From the NCBI GenBank assembly GCA_041653835.1, contig JBAZEP010000014.1, forward strand, positions 1 through 37,799: a stretch of 37,799 nucleotides of DNA, read 5' to 3'. Positions 6,845 through 14,107 of this stretch are shown one piece after another. A program made the position numbers and the translations under genes. The notes under the pieces were generated by a model. It worked only from the letters and a program-made list of their open reading frames with translations. It was not told where the DNA came from and made no database searches. Positions within the stretch are counted from its first letter, which is position 1; every line of letters starts with the position of its first letter. This DNA is from UBA10183 sp041653835. GTDB taxonomy: Bacteria; Omnitrophota; Gorgyraeia; Gorgyraeales; Gorgyraeaceae.

Positions 6845-7636
6845 ATGTCAAAAATATTCAAGATAGGCCTTGTACTATCGGTAGTCGCGTGTGTGGTTTT
6901 TGCCGCAATAGCGGTTATAGGATTCATGGGAAAAGAGAGGGAATACATGAAGAGGCTTATCGTGGAAGATAAGCTGGCCATTACATTAAAGGAAAAAAGA
7001 AATATTGAAAAAGAACTGGAATCCGCCAAGACCGCCAAGGAACAGGCTGAATCTAAAATTATAAAGATAGAGGAGAAGTTTAAGGAGATATCGTCCCAGT
7101 TTGACGATGTTAAGCAAAAAAGCGATTACAGCGCGGCTGAACTCGATGAGAAAAAGGCGGAGCTCGCTAAGATCAAGGTGGACCTGGACAACGAAAAGAA
7201 AGAAAAGTTAAGCATATCGAAGAAGCTGGAGAGCCTGCAGGCGGATTACGACAGGGCTAAAAAAGAGGCGTCAAGGCTTGCCGGCGAAAAGGCGAACCTC
7301 GAAAAAAAGGTAATGGATTTGCGGGAAAAAGAATCGGTCAGCCTGGATAAAATAGTCGTAAACCCAGAAGAACAAGCCGCGTCAGCCCGGTCTTCGAAGC
7401 CGGTTATGCAGGGCAAGGTCCTGGTGGTCAATAAGGAATACAGTTTTATAGTCACGGATATAGGGCAGGACAAGGATGTCCAAAAAGGCGCCAAATTCGA
7501 TGTGATGGACGGATCCAGGGTCCTGGGGCAGGTGGAGATCGATAAAGTTTATGATACGATGTCTTCGGCTGCGATTCTTCCTGGCGCTAAGATAAACGAC
7601 ATGAAGAAAGGCAATACGCTTGTTGAAAGCCGTTGA
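6845..7636 (+). CDS. Membrane-anchored coiled-coil protein, function unknown
   Basis: A 263-residue protein. One hydrophobic segment near the N-terminus ('IGLVLSVVACVVFAAIAVIG') probably serves as an uncleaved anchor. A long Lys/Glu/Ala coiled coil follows (about residues 30-165), and then a compact beta-rich C-terminal domain (about 185-263) with 'GKVLVVNKEYSFIVTDIG', 'GAKFDVMDG' and 'GQVEIDKVYDTMSSAAI', resembling the small barrel seen in flagellar/pilus or MreC-type envelope proteins. No named family was recognised. AAGGAG is nine bases before the ATG at 6845, and an upstream GTG precedes the predicted transcription start. The gene overlaps aroA by 17 bases, so the two are co-transcribed. 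Confidence 0.75.
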   Translation: MSKIFKIGLVLSVVACVVFAAIAVIGFMGKEREYMKRLIVEDKLAITLKEKRNIEKELESAKTAKEQAESKIIKIEEKFKEISSQFDDVKQKSDYSAAELDEKKAELAKIKVDLDNEKKEKLSISKKLESLQADYDRAKKEASRLAGEKANLEKKVMDLREKESVSLDKIVVNPEEQAASARSSKPVMQGKVLVVNKEYSFIVTDIGQDKDVQKGAKFDVMDGSRVLGQVEIDKVYDTMSSAAILPGAKINDMKKGNTLVESR

Positions 7637-8900
7637 AATAACAATCCCTCCCGACAAATCAATATCTCACCGCGCCGTAATGTTCGCTTCCATCTCAAAA
7701 GGCAAAACACGCATAAAAAATCTGTTACCGGCAGAGGACATAAAACGCACAATAGAGGCGTTTCGCGCCATGGGTGTGCCCATAAAAAAAACGAATAGTG
7801 GAGAGTGGATGGTAAAAGGCGTAGGAATGCGAGGGTTAAAGAAGCCGTCAAGGCCGTTATACCTGGGAAATTCCGGGACTACTATGCGTATATTACCAGG
7901 CATTCTGGCGGGACAGGATTTCGAAGTTATTTTAACCGGAGATAAGTCATTGTCTTCGAGGCCGATGAGAAGGATAACCAAGCCCCTGAAGGAGATGGGG
8001 GCTGTGATAGAAGGCAAGGGGTCGAAGCACGAGATCTATCCACCTTTAAAATTACACGGCGGAAGATTAAAGGCCATAAATTATAAATCCAAGATTGCCA
8101 GCGCCCAGATAAAATCGTGTATTTTATCGGCAGGGCTTTTTGCCGAAGGCGTTACTATTGTCACCGAACCAGGGAAATCGCGGGACCATACGGAACGTAT
8201 GCTGAAAATGTTCGGATCGAGGCTTAAAATCCAGGGCCGGAGAGTCAGCATGAGAGGGCCCGAAGAATTAAAAAGCCCGGGCGCTGTCCGGATCCCGGGC
8301 GATATCTCGAGCGCGGCATTTTTCATGGCCGCGGGGTGCATTTTGGAAGGCACAAAGATCATGTTGCGGAATATAGGATTGAACCCGACACGAACAGGCG
8401 TGATCGATATATTGAAAAAAATGGGCGCGGAGATAAATACTGCAATAAAAAAATCAACAGGAGAGCCCAGCGGGAATATTGTTATTAAATCAAGCAAGCT
8501 AAGAGGCGTCACGATTTCAGCGCAAGAGGTTGTGCGCGCTATAGATGAAATACCCATAATAATGGTTGCCGCTTGTTTCGCTAAAGGCAGCACAGTCATA
8601 AAAGGTATAGAGGAACTACGTGTAAAAGAGACGGATAGGGTTCATTCCATGGTTACCAACCTGCGCAAGATAGGCGCGGATATACAGGCAGGGAAGAACG
8701 TAATTATTATAAATGGCGGCAAGCCTTTGGCCGGGGCAAAGGTGGACAGCTTCGGTGATCACAGGACTGCCATGAGCATGTTAATAGCGGGGCTTAGGGT
8801 AAAAGGCAAATTGACCGTAACCGGCCTGGGATGTATCAATAAGTCATTCCCGAATTTCCAAACCTTACTCGCTAATGTCACATTTAAGACACTGTCTTAA
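7620..8900 (+). CDS. aroA: 3-phosphoshikimate 1-carboxyvinyltransferase (EPSP synthase)
   Basis: This enzyme joins phosphoenolpyruvate to shikimate-3-phosphate in the aromatic amino acid pathway. Family motifs are complete: 'IPPDKSISHRAVMFASIS', 'LGNSGTTMRILPG', 'GDKSLSSRPMRRITKPL', 'SAQIKSCILSAGLFAEG', 'IPGDISSAAFFMAAG', 'RVKETDRVHSMV' and 'FGDHRTAMSM'. The length of 426 residues is normal. The start is a TTG at 7620 (a second TTG follows at 7623), inside the previous gene and preceded by a GAAAGG ribosome site; the conserved N-terminal strand leaves no later option. The last eight residues (NVTFKTLS) and the stop are encoded by palindrome P2, so the C-terminus has been replaced or extended there. 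No other shikimate genes are nearby. Confidence 0.95.
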   Translation: MLKAVEITIPPDKSISHRAVMFASISKGKTRIKNLLPAEDIKRTIEAFRAMGVPIKKTNSGEWMVKGVGMRGLKKPSRPLYLGNSGTTMRILPGILAGQDFEVILTGDKSLSSRPMRRITKPLKEMGAVIEGKGSKHEIYPPLKLHGGRLKAINYKSKIASAQIKSCILSAGLFAEGVTIVTEPGKSRDHTERMLKMFGSRLKIQGRRVSMRGPEELKSPGAVRIPGDISSAAFFMAAGCILEGTKIMLRNIGLNPTRTGVIDILKKMGAEINTAIKKSTGEPSGNIVIKSSKLRGVTISAQEVVRAIDEIPIIMVAACFAKGSTVIKGIEELRVKETDRVHSMVTNLRKIGADIQAGKNVIIINGGKPLAGAKVDSFGDHRTAMSMLIAGLRVKGKLTVTGLGCINKSFPNFQTLLANVTFKTLS

Positions 8901-8912
8901 ATGTGACATTAG
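8872..8912 (+). repeat. GACACTGTC-core palindrome P2 (end of aroA)
   Basis: A perfect 20-bp inverted repeat around a single C: left arm CTAATGTCACATTTAAGACA at 8872-8891, right arm 8893-8912. The aroA frame reads through the left arm and stops at the TAA at 8898-8900 in the right arm. No T-tract follows; the mreB promoter starts 17 bases downstream. Confidence 0.92.
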
Positions 8913-8928
8913 GGTGTTCAACTTGTTG

Positions 8929-8957
8929 TTGACAAAGAAAACAGGGTTTGTTAGAAT
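8929..8957 (+). promoter_or_regulatory. Sigma70 promoter for the mre cluster
   Basis: TTGACA at 8929-8934, a 17-base spacer and TAGAAT at 8952-8957. It lies between palindrome P2 and mreB (ATG 8991) and probably drives mreB through rodA. Confidence 0.87.
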
Positions 8958-8990
8958 TAAGTAAATTAACCTGAAAACCTGAGGTGCAGA

Positions 8991-10058
8991 ATGTTCAAAT
9001 TTTTTAAACTGCTTAAGAAATATTTTGATAATATTTTAGGCCTGTTTTCTAATGATATGGGTATCGACCTGGGCACCGCGACCACGCTTGTGTACGTAAA
9101 AGGCCAGGGTATCGTGCTTTGCGAACCTTCGGTCGTGGCTATCCAGAAAAATACGCACAGTGTCCTGGCCGTAGGCGAGGAAGCCAAAAGGATGCTCGGC
9201 CGTACCCCCGGTAATATAGTGGCGATAAGGCCCATGAAAGACGGCGTTATCGCGGATTTCGAGATAACCGAGGACATGCTCAGGTATTTCATAAAAAAGA
9301 TACACAACAGGAAAGTTTTTGTCAGGCCCAGGATGGTAATTGCCATTCCTTCTGGCATAACCGAGGTTGAAAAGCGCGCCGTAAAGGATTCCGCCGAGCA
9401 CGCGGGCGCGCGAGAGGTGTATCTTATCGAAGAGCCGATATCCGCGGCAATAGGCGTAGGCCTTCCGATAGAGGAACCCGCTGGTAACATGATCATTGAT
9501 ATAGGCGGCGGCACAACCGAGATAGCGGTTATATCGCTGGCAGGCATTGTATTCTCGCGCTCTATCAGGATAGGCGGGGATGAGCTGGATGAGGCGATTA
9601 TCGAGCACCTGAAAAAGACATATAATCTTATGGTAGGAGAACGTACCGCGGAAGATATCAAGATAAAGATAGGTTCGGCGTATCCGCTGGAGCAGGAATT
9701 GACAATGGAGGTTCGCGGCAGAGATCTGGTAGCGGGACTGCCAAAGACGATCACGATATCCTCGGAAGAAATAAGGGAAGCCATAGCCGGGACTGTCGCC
9801 TCGATACTCGAAGCTACCAGGATGACGCTTGAAAGGACACCGCCCGAACTTTCAGCGGATTTGATAGAGAGAGGCATAGTGCTGGCAGGCGGCGGTTCCC
9901 AGCTTAGAGGTATTGATAAGCTGATAAGCGAAGAGACCGGGCTTCCTGTACATGTCGCGGAAGACCCTACCACCGCGGTAGCGCTCGGCACAGGAAAAGT
10001 CCTCAGTGAAATAAAGTACCTCAGGAAAGTTACCGTGCGTTCCAGGATGGAATTTTAG
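8991..10058 (+). CDS. mreB: Rod shape-determining actin homologue MreB
   Basis: A 355-residue actin-like ATPase that polymerises under the inner membrane and guides the elongation machinery. Phosphate-binding and adenosine motifs are clear: 'GIDLGTATTLVYVKGQGIV', 'MVIAIPSGITEVEKRAV', 'IEEPISAAIGVGLPIEEP', 'MIIDIGGGTTEIAVISL', and 'GIVLAGGGSQLRGID'. The N-terminal 'MFKFFKLLKKYFDN' could form the amphipathic membrane-binding helix typical of Gram-negative MreB. GAGGTG lies before the ATG. The gene heads a complete rod-shape cluster, implying a rod-shaped or elongating cell. Confidence 0.97.
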   Translation: MFKFFKLLKKYFDNILGLFSNDMGIDLGTATTLVYVKGQGIVLCEPSVVAIQKNTHSVLAVGEEAKRMLGRTPGNIVAIRPMKDGVIADFEITEDMLRYFIKKIHNRKVFVRPRMVIAIPSGITEVEKRAVKDSAEHAGAREVYLIEEPISAAIGVGLPIEEPAGNMIIDIGGGTTEIAVISLAGIVFSRSIRIGGDELDEAIIEHLKKTYNLMVGERTAEDIKIKIGSAYPLEQELTMEVRGRDLVAGLPKTITISSEEIREAIAGTVASILEATRMTLERTPPELSADLIERGIVLAGGGSQLRGIDKLISEETGLPVHVAEDPTTAVALGTGKVLSEIKYLRKVTVRSRMEF

Positions 10059-10064
10059 GACCTC

Positions 10065-10094
10065 TTCCGATCGACGATCGGAATGAAATATAAT
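10065..10094 (+). promoter_or_regulatory. Small inverted repeat and possible -10 box between mreB and mreC
   Basis: TTCCGATCG at 10065-10073 pairs with CGATCGGAA at 10075-10083 around one A. TATAAT follows at 10089-10094, nine bases before the mreC GTG. There is no convincing -35 or Shine-Dalgarno, so this may be a weak internal promoter with a nearly leaderless start, or simply a spacer hairpin. Confidence 0.35.
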
Positions 10095-10102
10095 ATAAAT
10101 GC

Positions 10103-10879
10103 GTGATAAAACCAGAAAAAAACTTCCTTACAGCAGCGGTTCTGATTTTTATAACCGCTGTATTATTGCTTTTCCAGATTTTCTCTCCTGATTTCCGTAT
10201 AAAAACCCTGGACGTTTTGAGAATGCCTTTGAAGATAGTGTCGGGTTCTATCTATGCCTTGCGGGATGTGGCCGGCTTCAGGGAAATGAGCATGGAGAAT
10301 ACCCGCCTAAGGGAAAACGTTTCGAATCTCGAAAAAGAGTTATTGAACTCAAGAGAAGCGTCGCTGGAAAATAAAAGGCTTAAAAAGCTGCTGGATCTCA
10401 AGGAATCCGGCCGGCAAAAATTCCTGCCCGCGCTTGTTATAGCGAGGGACCCTTCAGGTTTCAGCGACAGCGTTATAATCGACAGGGGAAAGAAAGACCG
10501 CGTCGAAAAAGGCATGATTGTCATAAGCGGCGCCGGTATAGCTGGGAGGGTGATCGAAACCGGATGGAGGATATCCAGGGTGCTTCTTATCACGGATTAT
10601 GACTCCGTGTTCAGCGGGGTGGTGGAGAGGACAAGGGACGAAGGCGCGGTCAGCGGAGGCATGAGGGCGGGGCTTATCATGAAATACCTGGATATAGGGT
10701 GCGATGTTAAAAAAGACGATAAGGTGATCACGTCAGGGCTCTACGGTGTTTTTGAAAAAGGTATAATGATAGGGGAAGTGGTTTCTGTTGAGGCGGATTC
10801 AAGCGGGCTTTACATGAACGCGGCAGTAAGACCCGAGGTCGACGTAAGGAAACTGGAAGAAGTCCTGGTGGTCAGATGA
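10103..10879 (+). CDS. mreC: Rod shape-determining protein MreC
   Basis: A 258-residue MreC. One N-terminal transmembrane helix ('TAAVLIFITAVLLLFQIF') is followed by a periplasmic coiled coil ('ENTRLRENVSNLEKELLNS') and the beta-barrel domain with 'LPALVIARDPSGFSDSVIID', 'GMIVISGAGIAGRVIETG' and 'VITSGLYGVFEKGIMIGEV'. MreC links MreB to PBP2 and RodA. The GTG at 10103 is the only start that keeps the membrane helix; an in-frame stop lies just upstream. The stop overlaps the mreD start (ATGA). Confidence 0.93.
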   Translation: MIKPEKNFLTAAVLIFITAVLLLFQIFSPDFRIKTLDVLRMPLKIVSGSIYALRDVAGFREMSMENTRLRENVSNLEKELLNSREASLENKRLKKLLDLKESGRQKFLPALVIARDPSGFSDSVIIDRGKKDRVEKGMIVISGAGIAGRVIETGWRISRVLLITDYDSVFSGVVERTRDEGAVSGGMRAGLIMKYLDIGCDVKKDDKVITSGLYGVFEKGIMIGEVVSVEADSSGLYMNAAVRPEVDVRKLEEVLVVR

Positions 10880-11280
10880 CGTTATTTGTCTGGATAACGG
10901 TGTTGGGAATTTTGCAGAGCGCGGCGCAGGTCAATATTAATTTCCTGGCGATCCTCGTTATTTTCGCCGGGCTTAAAAAAGGCATCTTATGGGGCGCGCT
11001 CGCGGGCGTGTTTACCGGGGTGTTCGCGGAGATATTCTCGTCGCTGCCGCCCGGCCTGAATCTCGCGCTTTACGCTGGGCTCGGGTTATTATCCGGCATA
11101 GTCAAGGAGAAGATAAACTACAAAGAAGATCTTTTGACGGAGTTCCTTTTTTCGTTCTGCGGGATATTGTTATTTTATCTCGGATATTTCGCGTTTACGC
11201 GGACAGTCCGGGCGGACGTGTTCTTCACTATTATTTTCTCGGCCTTGATCTCACCTTTGTTATTCAGAATGGCAGAGTAG
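10876..11280 (+). CDS. mreD: Rod shape-determining protein MreD
   Basis: A 134-residue, strongly hydrophobic protein with about four or five membrane helices ('NINFLAILVIFAGLKKG', 'WGALAGVFTGVFAEIFSS', 'FLFSFCGILLFYLGYFAF'). It sits between mreC and the PBP2 gene and has the small MreD size, though it is slightly shorter than the usual 150-170 residues. Start and stop overlap mreC by four bases, giving translational coupling. Confidence 0.85.
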   Translation: MTLFVWITVLGILQSAAQVNINFLAILVIFAGLKKGILWGALAGVFTGVFAEIFSSLPPGLNLALYAGLGLLSGIVKEKINYKEDLLTEFLFSFCGILLFYLGYFAFTRTVRADVFFTIIFSALISPLLFRMAE

Positions 11281-11286
11281 CTTATT

Positions 11287-12981
11287 ATGAGAATAAAAAT
11301 ACTGCGCCTTTTTTTCACGATCCTTTTTGTCATAGTAGGTATATGCCTTTACTATCTCCAAATAATAAGAGGGCCTTTTTATGACAATCTCAGTTCCCGG
11401 AACAGCATCAGGCTGTTGAATATAGCGGCCCCGCGCGGCGATATCTATGACAGGGCAGGGAAACTCATAGTTACGAGCGCGCTTTCGTTCGGAGTGTTTA
11501 TCGTACCCCAGGAAGCGGAAGACATTGACGCGGAAATGGAAAAGCTCGCCGCCATACTGGGGGTTTCGAAAAGCCTGCTGGAGAGGAATTATAAGCGGAA
11601 CAGGACCGCGTCGTTCGCGCCGTGCGAGCTCATAAGGGGAATTTCCAAGAAAGCCGCTATCCTGATAGAGGAATCCAGGTTCGAGATGCCGGGTATACTC
11701 GTGAAAGAGGTGTCTTTAAGAGATTACCGCTATGAGGGTGCCTTCAGCCATGTGACAGGATATATAGGCGAGATAGGGCCGTTTGAACTGGAACTTTTAA
11801 AGCCTTACGGATACAGCATAAAAGATTTGATAGGCAAGGACGGTATAGAGCGGTATTGCGACAAGATATTGAGGGGTAAGAACGGGGGAATGCAGATACA
11901 GGTAGACAATAGGGGCAGGCAGGTCAAGGTAATGAGTTATAAAAAACCTAAGAGCGGCAGGGATATTTATCTTACGTTGGACGCCGGCCTGCAAAAAAAA
12001 GTTTACGATCTTTTCGACGGCCGCAAGGGCGCCGCGGTTTTTATGGATCCGGGAAACGGGGAGGTATTGTGCCTTGTGAGCAGCCCTTCTTATGACCCCG
12101 GAGGCTCAATATCGGACGCGATAAGGTCGGATGAATCGCCTCTTTTGAACAGGGCGGTCATGGGCGCTTATCCGCCCGGTTCGGTATTTAAGATCGTTAC
12201 GGCCATGGCGGCCCTCGAGACAAAAAAAATAAGGCCTGACACGGGTTTTGTGTGTGACGGAAAGTTTAAAATAGGCAGGGACGAGCTGAACTGCTGGAAC
12301 AGGGACGGCCACGGATATGTGGACCTTAAAAAGGCCATAGCATGGTCGTGCAATGTTTATTTCTGCCACGCTGGGCTCATGGCGGGCGCTGAAAAGATAT
12401 CGGAATACGCCGGACTTTTCGGTTTAGGGAAGAAAACAGGGATAGAACTTTTCGGGGAGTCGTCCGGATTAGTGCCTTCAAAAGAATGGAAGAGGATTGA
12501 GAAAAAAGAGATATGGTATCCCGGCGATACAGCTAATTTTTCGATAGGCCAAGGGGCATTACTTACTACGCCCTTGCAGATTACGCGCATGATCGCGGCT
12601 ATCGCGAATTCCGGTACGCTTGTCCAACCCCATATATTAAAACGCGTAGGAGACGCGGAGACAGCCGGTTTTAAAACAGAAAATACCAGGATAACCAGGG
12701 AATACGCGGATGCTGTAAAACTCGGCATGCGCATGGTAACAGAGGATATAGACGGGACCGGAACCAGGGCGTATAGCGAAATAGTTTCCATTTCCGCGAA
12801 GACCAGCACCGCGCAGGTAAGGCACGGCGTGCCTCCTCACGGCTGGTTCGCGGGTTTTGCCCCTTCCGGGAACCCAAAAATATGCTTTGTGGTTTTTCTG
12901 GAAAACGGGGGTTCGGGCGGGGATGTGCCTGCCGAGATCGCGAGAGATGCGCTGGAATACTGGTTTAAAAAGAATGAGTAA
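11287..12981 (+). CDS. mrdA: Penicillin-binding protein 2 (elongasome transpeptidase)
   Basis: A 564-residue class B PBP that cross-links peptidoglycan during cell elongation. It has an N-terminal membrane anchor ('LFFTILFVIVGICLYYLQII') and the PBP dimerisation domain ('RNSIRLLNIAAPRGDIYDR', 'GYIGEIGP', 'GKDGIERYCDKILRGK'). The transpeptidase domain has nucleophile Ser299 in 'PPGSVFKIVTAMAALE' (SxxK) and Ser354-Cys355-Asn356 (SxN). The third motif, normally Lys-Thr-Gly, reads Lys505-Thr506-Ser507 in 'SAKTSTAQV', an unusual substitution at the active-site wall. Genes mreD before it and rodA three bases after it confirm the elongation role. Confidence 0.94.
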   Translation: MRIKILRLFFTILFVIVGICLYYLQIIRGPFYDNLSSRNSIRLLNIAAPRGDIYDRAGKLIVTSALSFGVFIVPQEAEDIDAEMEKLAAILGVSKSLLERNYKRNRTASFAPCELIRGISKKAAILIEESRFEMPGILVKEVSLRDYRYEGAFSHVTGYIGEIGPFELELLKPYGYSIKDLIGKDGIERYCDKILRGKNGGMQIQVDNRGRQVKVMSYKKPKSGRDIYLTLDAGLQKKVYDLFDGRKGAAVFMDPGNGEVLCLVSSPSYDPGGSISDAIRSDESPLLNRAVMGAYPPGSVFKIVTAMAALETKKIRPDTGFVCDGKFKIGRDELNCWNRDGHGYVDLKKAIAWSCNVYFCHAGLMAGAEKISEYAGLFGLGKKTGIELFGESSGLVPSKEWKRIEKKEIWYPGDTANFSIGQGALLTTPLQITRMIAAIANSGTLVQPHILKRVGDAETAGFKTENTRITREYADAVKLGMRMVTEDIDGTGTRAYSEIVSISAKTSTAQVRHGVPPHGWFAGFAPSGNPKICFVVFLENGGSGGDVPAEIARDALEYWFKKNE

Positions 12982-12984
12982 AAC

Positions 12985-14058
12985 ATGCTGAAAGTACATA
13001 AATATAAAGATTTTGACTGGGTTTTGGTGGCTGTTGCGGCAGCGATTTTCATAGCCGGGCTTTTATTCCTTTTCAGCGCCACTTATTTAAGGAACATAGA
13101 TTTCGTGATAAGACAGGTGGCCTGGTTTTTGGCGGGGAGCTTGTTCTTTATCGCCATGATAAACATAAATTACAGGAAAATAGTGAGCCTCGGGTACGTA
13201 TTTTATTCCCTGGCGCTTGTTTCCCTATTTTTCGTATTTTTATTCGGGTCAAAAAGAATGGGCGCGCAGAGGTGGCTTGAATTAGGCTTTTTTAATTTTC
13301 AGCCTTCAGAATTCGCGAAGTTATTCATAACGCTCGCCCTCATCCAGTATCTTACGGAACATAAGGCTGAAAAGGGAATGAGACATATAACAGCGGCTTT
13401 CTTTTTCATGCTGGCGCCTTTTATCCTGATACTCCTCCAGCCTGACCTGGGGACCGCTCTCATGCTTGTGCCGGTATTTTTCACGCTTTTATATGTCTGG
13501 GGCGCGAAGCTCAAACACCTGCTATTTATTATAGCCGGGGGCGTGGCGCTGTCCCCTCTCAGCTGGTTTTTGCTGAAAGATTACCAGAAGGAACGGTTGA
13601 TGGTTTTTATGAACCCTAACATCGATCCTCTTGGCGCGGGATATACAGTTATCCAATCCAGGATAGCCATCGGGTCAGGAGGCGTGGCAGGGAAAGGCTG
13701 GCTCAGCGGGACGCAAAACCAGCTGAATTTTCTCGCAGAACGGCATACGGATTTTATATTCTCTGTCGCGGGGGAAGAGTGGGGATTCGCGGGCGCCATA
13801 GTCCTCCTGGCGTTATATTACGTGCTGGTAAGGAGGGCGTTTGAAATAGCCGGGAAGACGGATGACCCGTGCGGTGTCCTTGCCGCATGCGGCATGGCGG
13901 TAATAATAGGCATACAGGTGCTGGTAAATATCAGCATGACAATGGGCTTTATGCCGGTCGTAGGGCTTCCTCTGCCGCTTGTCAGCTACGGCGGTTCGTC
14001 ACTTTTAGTTACCATGATAGCGTTGGGCATTCTTGAGAGTATCGCGCTCCACAGATAA
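12985..14058 (+). CDS. rodA: Rod shape-determining SEDS glycosyltransferase RodA
   Basis: A 357-residue SEDS-family membrane protein that polymerises peptidoglycan strands with PBP2. About ten membrane helices are visible. Family signatures include 'GAQRWLELGFFNFQPSEFAK', 'LILLQPDLGTALML', 'AERHTDFIFSVAGEEWGF' and the C-terminal 'PLVSYGGSSLLVTMIALGIL'. It starts four bases after the PBP2 stop. The stop codon TAA is the first TAA of palindrome P3. Confidence 0.95.
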   Translation: MLKVHKYKDFDWVLVAVAAAIFIAGLLFLFSATYLRNIDFVIRQVAWFLAGSLFFIAMININYRKIVSLGYVFYSLALVSLFFVFLFGSKRMGAQRWLELGFFNFQPSEFAKLFITLALIQYLTEHKAEKGMRHITAAFFFMLAPFILILLQPDLGTALMLVPVFFTLLYVWGAKLKHLLFIIAGGVALSPLSWFLLKDYQKERLMVFMNPNIDPLGAGYTVIQSRIAIGSGGVAGKGWLSGTQNQLNFLAERHTDFIFSVAGEEWGFAGAIVLLALYYVLVRRAFEIAGKTDDPCGVLAACGMAVIIGIQVLVNISMTMGFMPVVGLPLPLVSYGGSSLLVTMIALGILESIALHR

Positions 14059-14094
14059 GGGAAGATTTGCGACAGTGTCGCAAATCTTCCCTTA
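14056..14094 (+). repeat. GACAGTGTC-core palindrome P3 (end of rodA)
   Basis: A perfect 19-bp inverted repeat (TAAGGGAAGATTTGCGACA and its complement) around a single G. Relative to the other copies the central base is on the opposite strand, as if inserted in reverse. Its first TAA is the rodA stop. The next ATG is only 14 bases beyond it. Confidence 0.92.
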
Positions 14095-14107
14095 GGAGAG
14101 GCGGGGT

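Noticed and set aside
8081..8599. Minus-strand open frame opposite aroA
   Set aside because: It mirrors conserved EPSP synthase codons and has no start signals or family features.
8966..9991. Long minus-strand open frame opposite mreB
   Set aside because: It is a Ser-rich shadow of a highly conserved gene with no recognisable protein features.
10989..11384. Plus-strand open frame overlapping mreD and PBP2
   Set aside because: It lies in another frame across two certain genes and is Arg-rich with no family match.
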